Positions 1-5,297 of a stretch of DNA of 5,298 bases are shown here, piece after piece (the stretch's first letter is position 1; each line of letters starts with the position of its first letter). Source of the DNA: an uncultured Desulfovibrionaceae bacterium (GTDB lineage Bacteria > Desulfobacterota > Desulfovibrionia > Desulfovibrionales > Desulfovibrionaceae). The stretch is taken from positions 1 to 5,298 of the forward strand of contig CASQEL010000165.1 of assembly GCA_949427775.1 (NCBI GenBank). The letters are read 5' to 3'. The notes under the pieces are model-generated. The model had not been told where the DNA came from. It searched no databases and saw only the letters and a list, made by a program, of their open reading frames with translations. The translations under genes were made by a program, and so were the position numbers.

Positions 1-1
1 G

Positions 2-211
2 CTCACGCTGCCCGGCCACCGGGAGGATCTCCTGGCCAGACGGCTGGCCCTGCGTCTGGCCGCGACATTGGGCATCGCCGTCTCCGTGGCCTGCGGCATC
101 CATATCGACGCCCCCACGCCGCGGGAACTGCAAGACGTGGAAGCCATGGCGGACGAACTTGCGACCCTGTTTCTGCGGCAGTTTCCTCTTTCAGAGAAAT
201 CCGCTACATAG
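2..211 (+). CDS. C-terminal end of an LpdD-like (prenylated-flavin chaperone family) protein, 5' truncated by the window
   Basis: Reading from base 2, 69 codons are open and end at TAG 209-211; the start lies outside the window. The peptide opens with LTLPGHREDLLARR, continues through an Ala/Leu-rich helix, then VSVACGIHIDAPTPREL and a final acidic helix. The combination of a 'PGH(R/K)(E/D)D.LA' helix, a hydrophobic strand and 'GIH(I/V)D..T..E(I/L)' is what I recall from the C-terminal part of the LpdD family. Those small proteins assist or belong to UbiD-type decarboxylases that use prenylated FMN. Assignment is from memory of the motif and only a fragment is visible, so the family is moderately likely and the partner enzyme unknown. 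There is no signal peptide, membrane segment or cysteine cluster in the visible part (a single Cys). Codon use is GC-rich at third positions, like the neighbours. No terminator follows directly, so transcription may continue into the small gene downstream. Confidence 0.6.
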   Translation, partial: LTLPGHREDLLARRLALRLAATLGIAVSVACGIHIDAPTPRELQDVEAMADELATLFLRQFPLSEKSAT

Positions 212-213
212 AT

Positions 214-293
214 GGCGTCCATTCAGAGCATCCCCCAAGCGGCGTTTCCGCACCGCCCGCCCCGTCGCGCGGACATCGGTCTTTATGGACGCC
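214..293. repeat. Inverted repeat in the gap between the first two + strand genes
   Basis: GGCGTCCAT at 214-222 is perfectly complementary to ATGGACGCC at 285-293, with 62 nt between. Inside lies a small hairpin, GCGG (239-242) with CCGC (248-251) and a 5-nt loop. The gap 212-347 contains no convincing promoter hexamers and no gene I can support. A transcript from the upstream gene could fold here, but there is no T-tract after the right arm, so it is not a terminator. A 9-bp match in GC-rich DNA could be chance. Confidence 0.3.
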
Positions 294-334
294 GAAGCGT
301 GACGCGGCAATGCTCAGGATGCTCCCATTCCCTC

Positions 335-339
335 AGGAG
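335..339 (+). promoter_or_regulatory. Shine-Dalgarno site AGGAG for the 72-aa gene
   Basis: AGGAG lies 8 nt before ATG 348, an ideal spacing, and selects that ATG over the in-frame ATG at 357. The bases GGAGC (336-340) can pair with GCTCC (321-325) across a 10-nt loop, so the site could be partly masked in the mRNA. That stem is only 5 bp and its role is speculative. The 7-mer CTCAGGA also occurs as a direct repeat at 313-319 and 332-338. Confidence 0.7.
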
Positions 340-347
340 CCCGGTAT

Positions 348-566
348 ATGCTCAACATGACCTATCTGCAGGAACTGGAAGACTATCTGTCTTCCGGCCG
401 TATGGAAGAGGATTTCACCTGGTCGGCGGAAGGCCGCCGCGTGGAAATGCTGGAATTTCTGGAAAAGCTTATGGACGTGGCCGAACTGGCCGATGCGGCC
501 GCCACCCGGATGATCTTCCGCGGCGGACAACTGGAGGCGCTCTCCGGAGTCAAGGCCCCGGAATAA
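348..566 (+). CDS. Small acidic hypothetical protein, 72 aa
   Basis: This is a complete ORF from ATG 348 to TAA 564-566 with a strong, well-spaced Shine-Dalgarno sequence. I do not recognise the family. The product is acidic (about 15 Asp/Glu against about 7 Arg/Lys), has no cysteine, no signal peptide and no membrane segment. Its composition suggests mostly helix: an N-terminal amphipathic stretch (residues 4-14, TYLQELEDYLS), a turn with Trp and Phe (about 23-25, FTW), and a longer helix (about 30-55, RVEMLEFLEKLMDVAELADAAATR). A short tail contains a GG turn. The heptad-like spacing of Leu/Met/Val in the second helix would suit a helical hairpin or dimer. It is probably cytosolic. It sits 136 nt after the LpdD-like gene and 68 nt before a terminator, so it is the last gene of that + strand unit. 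Codon use matches a GC-rich host gene. The ORF is very likely real; function unknown. Confidence 0.75.
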   Translation: MLNMTYLQELEDYLSSGRMEEDFTWSAEGRRVEMLEFLEKLMDVAELADAAATRMIFRGGQLEALSGVKAPE

Positions 567-633
567 CCTTTTCCCATCGTTCCGGCAGCCGACCGGCATG
601 CGCTCGGACCGGAAAACGTCCTGAAAAACCTCG

Positions 634-665
634 GAGGCATGGGTTGCGCCATGTCTCTTTTTCTC
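634..665 (+). terminator. Rho-independent terminator closing the + strand unit
   Basis: GAGGCATGG (634-642) pairs with CCATGTCTC (649-657) around the 6-nt loop GTTGCG: nine pairs, one of them a G-U wobble (637/654). It is followed at once by TTTTT (658-662) and CTC, and preceded by an A-run at 624-628. The position 68 nt after the stop of the 72-aa gene is typical. On the opposite strand the wobble becomes an A-C mismatch and the nearest T-run is separated from the stem by five bases, so it is a poorer terminator for the converging large gene, though it may contribute. I found no better terminator for that gene between here and its stop at 913. Confidence 0.8.
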
Positions 666-691
666 ATTCCATGGAAATGCAGGGGATGCCC

Positions 692-895
692 ATGACTGTC
701 CCCACAGAAGTCAACGTCGTCAGCAACGGCACAGCCGAGGATCTGAAATCTGCGCTGCCCCCCAAAAAAATCATGGGGCATGACGCCTGGCGCTCCGACT
801 ACGCCGTCAAGAGGCCCGGTGTCTACCAAAGGAGAGGTTTTTCACGAATTGGCGCGACAAGTGTATTTTCGTCATCGCTTCCGCGACGGCTGTGA
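692..895 (+). CDS. Doubtful small ORF, 67 aa, hypothetical
   Basis: ATG 692 follows AGGGGA (681-686) at 5 nt and reads to TGA 893-895. I do not recognise the product (begins MTVPTEVNVVSNGTAEDL). The first 45 codons (692-826) end in G or C in 34 cases, a coding-like bias, but only 8 of the next 22 do. The part after about 827 is therefore probably not translated in this frame. The ORF lies just after a terminator, has no visible promoter of its own, and converges on the large gene with a 17-nt gap between stop codons. It may be a real small gene, the degraded remnant of a longer one, or chance. The rest of 567-912 holds only the terminator, a Shine-Dalgarno-like AAGGAGAGG at 829-837 and a weak 6-bp hairpin at 756-780. 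Confidence 0.3.
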   Translation: MTVPTEVNVVSNGTAEDLKSALPPKKIMGHDAWRSDYAVKRPGVYQRRGFSRIGATSVFSSSLPRRL

Positions 896-912
896 ACTCT
901 GTGCATGCGTCC

Positions 913-3900
913 TCAGGCCGCGCTTCTGCGGGCCGTGTCCATCATCAGCTTGATGCGGTTGACCTGATTGGCCTCGCTGGTCCCCTGATCGTAGTCGATG
1001 GCGACGATATTGGCATGAGGGTAGCGACGCTTGAGTTCGCGGAACATGCCCTTGCCGGTGATATGGTTGGGCAGGCACCCGAAGGGCTGCACGCAGATGA
1101 TGTTGTCCACGCCGGACTCCAGATATTTGACCATCTCCGCGGTCAGCAGCCAGCCCTCCCCGGCCTGATGTCCCAGCGACACCCAGCCCCGCGCCAGACG
1201 CACCATGTCGTCGAACGGCGTGGGCGTCTCGAAACGCACGCTGCCCTGCAACGCCGTCAGCACGGGTTTGCGGTACCACTCGATGACCCTCCGGAAAATC
1301 TGGCTCTTGAAAGCCGATCCCAGCGTCCCCGCCAGACGGCGATACCGATATATGTCATCATACAGGCAGTACAGAAAAAAATCCAGAATATCCGGCAGGA
1401 TCACTTCGCCGCCTTCGGCCACTACCGTCTCCGCCAGCCGATTGTTGGCGAAGGTATGGTATTTGACCAGAATTTCTCCCACCCGCGGACGACGAGGAAC
1501 AGGCGACAACGGCAGCGCGTCAAAATCCTCCACCATGCAACGAACGATACGCGAGTACGTCCGGCGCGTGCCGTCGAACAGCGCCTCCCCGCAACGTTCC
1601 AGCCAGGCGTCGGCCAGCTTGCGAGCCGCGCCGGGCACGGCCTCGTAGGGTTCCACCCGCAACAGCAGCCGCGATAAAAGATCGCCCAGACAGCAGGCCA
1701 TGAAAGCCCTGTTGAGCAGACGCCTGTCGATCCGGAAACCCGGGCTGGCGTCCATCCCCATAAGATTGAAGGAAATGATGGGCACATGCCCCAGGCCGCT
1801 GTCGGCCAACGCCTTGCGCAGCAGCGAATAATAGTTGGTGGCCCGGCAACCGCCCCCGGTCTGATAGGTCATCAGCGCGACCTTGTCCGGATCGTAATCG
1901 CCCGTGCGCACCGCATGGACCAGTTGCCCCACGGTGACGATGGCCGGATAGCAGACATCGTTGTTCACCAGCCGCAGCCCTTCCTCCACGGCGGCGCGGC
2001 TCACGTCCGGCAACAGCGCGGTCTTGTAGCCGCAGGCCCGGCAGGCGCGTTCCATCAACCGGGAATGGAACGGAGACACCATGCCCATAAGGATAGTATG
2101 CGTTTCCCGCATATCGACCGTGTAGGGCGGCGGAGGCGCAACGGGCGGGCGCGGCGCGGCCGGACGATGACGCCGGTAGTTCATGGAAGCCAGCAGGGAA
2201 CGAATGCGGATACGGGCCGGGCCGATGTTGTGCCCTTCGTCGATTTTGATCTGGGTATACAGCCGTCCGGTCGTGGCCAGAATTTCCTCCATCTGCTCGG
2301 CCGTCAGGGCGGACAGCCCGCAGCCGAAGGACACGAGGTGCACCAGCGCCAGCGACGGCCGTTGCGCCGCCACGGCCGCCGCGCGGTACAGACGGGCGTG
2401 GTAGGTCCACTGATCCACCACGCGCAGTTTCAGCGGCGGGGCCAGATGGGCCACGGAGTCCTCGGTCAACACGGCCAATCCCAGGGAAGCGATGTATTCC
2501 GGAATGCCGTGATGCACTTCCGGATCCACATGATACGGGTGCGCGGCCAACACGATGCCCAGGCCGTCTGTCCGCTCCAGTTCCTCCAGCACGGCCTCGC
2601 CTTTGGCCCGCAACTCGGCGTGGAACGCGTCCAGTTCCGCAAATCCGGCCTGTACGGCCTCTCGCAGTTCGCGCTGCCCGATGCCCGCAAACAGCGGCAC
2701 GTCAGCCAGACGCTTCGCCAGCACCTGCCGATCCAGCGGCAGAAACGGACTGTAAAAGGGAATGTTTTTCTTCCGCAGTACATCCATATTGTTGGCTATC
2801 AATTCCGGATAACCGCCAACGACCGGACAATTGTAGTGATTTTTCTGATCCGCGAACTGATGTTGTTCCATAGGAATGCAGGGGAAAAACACCGCGTCCA
2901 CATCGTGTTCCGCCAGATCCATCATGTGGCCGTGGGTCAGTTTGGCCGGATAACACAGAGTCTGCGAAGGAACGGTATTGCATCCCCTGGCGAACTGAGC
3001 GCGGGAACTGGGCGCGGAAAGTTCCACCCGGAACCCCAACCTGGTCAGCAGCGTGAACCACAGCGGAAAGTTTTCATGCAGGTTCAGGGCACGGGGCATG
3101 CCTATCACGCCCCGGCGCGCCTCTTCTCGGGACAGCGGCGTATAGTGCTCGAACAGCCGTCGATATTTCCAGGCGCACAAATTGGGCGTGCGGCCGTGTT
3201 CCGGCGTCAGGCCCGCGCCCCGCTCGCAACGGTTGCCGGACACGAAACGTCCGCCGTCCGCGAAACGCGACACTGTCAACTGGCAATGATTGGAACACCC
3301 CTGGCAACGGGTGACCGTGTTGCGCAGCGTGAATTTTTCCAGAGCTTCGGCGTCGATGAGGCGACTGCGCTCCACGGCGTTGCCGCGTTCGCGGGCCAGC
3401 AGGGCCACGCCGAACGCTCCCATGAGTCCGGCGATATCCGGGCGCATGACCGGACGCCCCAGGCACAACTCCAGAGCGCGCAGCAGCGCGTCGTTGTGGA
3501 ACGCGCCGCCCTGGGCCATGACATATGGACCGAGCTCTTCCACGTCCTTGATTTTGATGACCTTATAAAGAGCGTTGCGCACCACGGAGTAGGACAGCCC
3601 GGCGGCGATGTCGCCCACGCCGGCCCCTTCCTTCTGGGCCTGCTTGACGCGGGAGTTCATGAACACGGTGCAGCGCGTGCCCAGATCGATGGGATTGTCG
3701 GCGTTCAACGCTTCTTCCACAAACCGGGGCAGCTCCATGTTCAGGGACGCGGCAAACGTTTCCACAAAAGAGCCGCAGCCTGAAGAGCAGGCTTCGTTGA
3801 GCTGAATGTTGTCGATAACCCCATCGCGCACATGCAGGCACTTGATATCCTGCCCGCCGATGTCCAGCACGTAGGAGACTTCCGGCAGAAAAAAGCGGGC

Positions 3901-5142
3901 CGCCGTCCAGTGGGCCACGGTTTCCACTTCGTCGATATCCATGCCCAGCGCCGCGCGTACCAGCGCGCTGCCATACCCGGTCACACCCGCCGCCCGAATG
4001 CGGCTGCCGCGGGGCAGCCGCGCGTACACGTCCCGCAGAATGCGTACGGCCGCCTGTAACGGTTCTCCCTTGTTGGAACCATAAAAGGAATACAGCAGGC
4101 GTCCCTGCGCGTCGATGCACACGGCTTTGGTAGTGGTGGAGCCCATGTCGAACCCCAGATAGGCGTCTCCCGCCAGGTCCTCCAGCGCCGCGCGGACGCT
4201 CTTCTCCCGACCGTGCCGCTCTTCAAAGGCGGCGCGGTCCGCCGCATCCGCGAACAAGGGCGGCAGGTTATGGCGCAGACTGTCATCCCGGGCGTGCTCC
4301 AGCCGGGTCAACGCTTCAAGCAGTTCTCCGGCTTCACGGGCCCCCGCGTCGCCCCGTTGCAACGAAATATAGGCCGCTCCCAACGCTACGAAGAATTCGG
4401 CGTTCTCCGGAAACACCGCATTCTCCTCTTCCAGACACAGGGCATCCACAAAACGCTGCCGCAAGGCCCGCAGAAAGGCCAGCGGGCCGCCGAGAAACGC
4501 CACCTTGCCCCGGATTTCCCGCCCGCAGGCCAGGCCGCTGACCGTCTGCTCCACCACCGCCTGAAAGATGGAAGCGGCGATGTCCTCGCGGGCGCAGCCT
4601 TCATTGAGCAGGGGCAGAATATCCGTTTTGGCGAACACGCCGCACCGGGAAGCAATGGGATACAATGTGCTGTGATTGCAGGCCAAAGCGTCCAGCCCCG
4701 CGGGATCGGTATGCAGCATGGCGGCCATATGATCGATGAAGGCTCCCGTGCCGCCCGCGCAGGTTTCATTCATGCGCTGTTCCGCGCCGCCGGTAAAAAA
4801 CGTGATCTTGGCGTCCTCGCCCCCCAATTCGATGGCCACGTCGCAGGCCGGAATCCGTCGCCGGATGCATTCGCCGCAGGCCATGACTTCCTGTACAAAA
4901 GGCGCCCCTATGGTATCGGCCAGCGCGATGGCTCCCGAACCGGTCATGGTCAGCACCCAGCGACGATCCGGCAGCGCCTGCCACGCGGAACGCGCCAGGC
5001 GGGCCACCGTGGCCCGAACCTGGGAAAAGTGCCGCTCGTACCGGGAAAACAACAGCGTTCCCTCGGCATCCAGCACCACCAGCTTCACGGTGGCCGAACC
5101 GATATCCATTCCGGCAAAAACCGGCGTCGGCAGCTGCGTCAT
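913..5142 (-). CDS. Giant acyl-CoA dehydratase activase-related protein: two BcrA/BadF/HgdC ATPase domains fused to DUF2229/HgdB-like acceptor halves, 1409 aa
   Basis: The predicted role is ATP-driven transfer of low-potential electrons to an iron-sulfur acceptor in the same chain; the substrate is unknown. Domains, numbered from the chosen Met: ATPase A, residues 8-262 (DIGSATVK 13-20, ELGGEDAK 105-112, NETCAGGTG with C128, SRCGVF with C167); ATPase B, 327-588 (DMGSTTTK 332-339, DIGGQDIK 427-434, NEACSSGCG with C452, TRCTVF with C491, QGGAFHN 544-550); a four-Cys motif C613-x2-C616-x3-C620-x18-C639; a DUF2229/HgdB-like half, 679-985 (MPRALNLHENFP, CYPAK with C730, FPC755, NC772P, SFGCG with C941); a Pro-rich hinge, 991-1007; and a second HgdB-like half, 1015-1405 (NDVCYPAI with C1064, GGGCRATNYY with C1099, VQPFGCLPNH with C1356). 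ATPase motifs and cluster cysteines are all present and no frameshift is seen. There is no signal peptide, so it is cytosolic. Start: ATG 5142 has GGGA at 5157-5154, 11 nt upstream; ATG 5154, four codons earlier in frame, has no such site. The stop is TGA 915-913. The gene appears monocistronic in the window. Family assignment is firm; the physiological reaction is not known. Confidence 0.93.
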   Translation of the reverse strand: MTQLPTPVFAGMDIGSATVKLVVLDAEGTLLFSRYERHFSQVRATVARLARSAWQALPDRRWVLTMTGSGAIALADTIGAPFVQEVMACGECIRRRIPACDVAIELGGEDAKITFFTGGAEQRMNETCAGGTGAFIDHMAAMLHTDPAGLDALACNHSTLYPIASRCGVFAKTDILPLLNEGCAREDIAASIFQAVVEQTVSGLACGREIRGKVAFLGGPLAFLRALRQRFVDALCLEEENAVFPENAEFFVALGAAYISLQRGDAGAREAGELLEALTRLEHARDDSLRHNLPPLFADAADRAAFEERHGREKSVRAALEDLAGDAYLGFDMGSTTTKAVCIDAQGRLLYSFYGSNKGEPLQAAVRILRDVYARLPRGSRIRAAGVTGYGSALVRAALGMDIDEVETVAHWTAARFFLPEVSYVLDIGGQDIKCLHVRDGVIDNIQLNEACSSGCGSFVETFAASLNMELPRFVEEALNADNPIDLGTRCTVFMNSRVKQAQKEGAGVGDIAAGLSYSVVRNALYKVIKIKDVEELGPYVMAQGGAFHNDALLRALELCLGRPVMRPDIAGLMGAFGVALLARERGNAVERSRLIDAEALEKFTLRNTVTRCQGCSNHCQLTVSRFADGGRFVSGNRCERGAGLTPEHGRTPNLCAWKYRRLFEHYTPLSREEARRGVIGMPRALNLHENFPLWFTLLTRLGFRVELSAPSSRAQFARGCNTVPSQTLCYPAKLTHGHMMDLAEHDVDAVFFPCIPMEQHQFADQKNHYNCPVVGGYPELIANNMDVLRKKNIPFYSPFLPLDRQVLAKRLADVPLFAGIGQRELREAVQAGFAELDAFHAELRAKGEAVLEELERTDGLGIVLAAHPYHVDPEVHHGIPEYIASLGLAVLTEDSVAHLAPPLKLRVVDQWTYHARLYRAAAVAAQRPSLALVHLVSFGCGLSALTAEQMEEILATTGRLYTQIKIDEGHNIGPARIRIRSLLASMNYRRHRPAAPRPPVAPPPPYTVDMRETHTILMGMVSPFHSRLMERACRACGYKTALLPDVSRAAVEEGLRLVNNDVCYPAIVTVGQLVHAVRTGDYDPDKVALMTYQTGGGCRATNYYSLLRKALADSGLGHVPIISFNLMGMDASPGFRIDRRLLNRAFMACCLGDLLSRLLLRVEPYEAVPGAARKLADAWLERCGEALFDGTRRTYSRIVRCMVEDFDALPLSPVPRRPRVGEILVKYHTFANNRLAETVVAEGGEVILPDILDFFLYCLYDDIYRYRRLAGTLGSAFKSQIFRRVIEWYRKPVLTALQGSVRFETPTPFDDMVRLARGWVSLGHQAGEGWLLTAEMVKYLESGVDNIICVQPFGCLPNHITGKGMFRELKRRYPHANIVAIDYDQGTSEANQVNRIKLMMDTARRSAA

Positions 5143-5149
5143 AGTCGTC

Positions 5150-5162
5150 TGCATCCCATGCA
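5150..5162 (-). promoter_or_regulatory. Small hairpin holding the likely ribosome binding site of the large gene
   Basis: TGCAT and ATGCA (5158-5162 and 5150-5154) form a perfect 5-bp inverted repeat around GGG on the mRNA strand. That GGG plus the next A is the only Shine-Dalgarno-like element before ATG 5142, so the site would be displayed in, or restrained by, a tight loop. The alternative ATG 5154 lies inside the right arm. The stem is short and its effect uncertain. Confidence 0.35.
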
Positions 5163-5185
5163 AGAAAGTATGTTGCCGTGCAAGA

Positions 5186-5205
5186 GCGCCACGGGCCCGT
5201 CGCGC
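5186..5205. repeat. 20-bp near-perfect palindrome in the predicted leader of the large gene
   Basis: ACGGGCCCGT (5191-5200) is a perfect palindrome. It is flanked by GCGC on each side (5186-5189 and 5202-5205), with one mismatched pair (5190/5201). It lies about 20-40 nt downstream of the predicted transcription start and 44 nt or more before the start codon. It could be a repressor operator or a leader hairpin, but GC-rich DNA yields such palindromes by chance. Confidence 0.35.
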
Positions 5206-5230
5206 GGCATTGTTTTCAACAGTCGGGAAG

Positions 5231-5260
5231 GCTATACCAGACAGACGTAAAAATTGTCTA
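5231..5260 (-). promoter_or_regulatory. Candidate sigma-70-type extended -10 promoter for the large gene
   Basis: On the minus strand TAGACA (5260-5255, five of six to the -35 consensus) is followed after 18 bp by TATAGC (5236-5231, four of six to the -10). TG sits one base before the -10 (5239-5238), the extended -10 arrangement. Transcription would start near 5224, leaving a leader of about 80 nt. The surrounding DNA is clearly AT-richer than the coding region, as expected of a promoter. No experimental support; other hexamer choices are possible, including TTGACG at the window edge (5298-5293), which has no good -10 partner. Confidence 0.5.
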
Positions 5261-5268
5261 GCATCGCA

Positions 5269-5297
5269 TAACACAAAATACTTCGTATTTTGCGTCA
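5269..5297. promoter_or_regulatory. Strong 29-bp dyad upstream of the promoter, candidate regulator site
   Basis: CAAAATAC (5274-5281) and GTATTTTG (5285-5292) form a perfect 8-bp inverted repeat around three bases. Extending outward, 11 of 13 positions per arm match. The centre at 5283 lies about 59 bp before the predicted transcription start, where many activators of the CRP/FNR type bind. It does not match the FNR consensus TTGAT-N4-ATCAA. It could instead be the hairpin of a gene beyond the window, but no T-tract follows on the minus strand. Confidence 0.45.

Noticed and set aside
212..691. N-terminal extension of the frame ending at 895, starting at ATG 212
   Set aside because: No ribosome site, Arg/Gly/Pro/Ser-rich product, and it overlaps the much better 72-aa gene and the terminator.
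756..780. Hairpin TGCCCC / GGGGCA as a terminator for either strand
   Set aside because: Only 6 bp with a 13-nt loop, and no T-run after it in either direction.
383..829. Minus-strand frame of 148 codons
   Set aside because: Runs antisense through the 72-aa gene and the terminator; the Ser/Arg/Pro-rich product is typical of a shadow frame.
873..892. Hairpin around CGTCATCGC-TTCC-GCGACG as the terminator of the large gene
   Set aside because: Only four contiguous pairs, then mismatches, and the minus-strand continuation is GAAAATACA rather than a T-run.
892..1677. Open frame of 261 codons on the + strand over the 3' end of the large gene
   Set aside because: Opposite the conserved VQPFGCLPNH and related motifs; no Shine-Dalgarno site and no recognisable domain.
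1786..3783. Long open frame on the + strand, 665 codons
   Set aside because: It lies wholly opposite the conserved activase/DUF2229 domains; its product is His/Gln/Arg-rich with no family motif, typical of the antisense of GC-rich genes.
5210..5219. TTG-TTTT-CAA as an FNR- or Rex-type operator
   Set aside because: Only three matched bases per arm; it fits neither the FNR nor the Rex consensus beyond the outer TTG/CAA.
4213..5250. Open frame of 345 codons on the + strand
   Set aside because: Antisense to the first ATPase domain, of the same low-quality composition, and it runs into the promoter region of the large gene.
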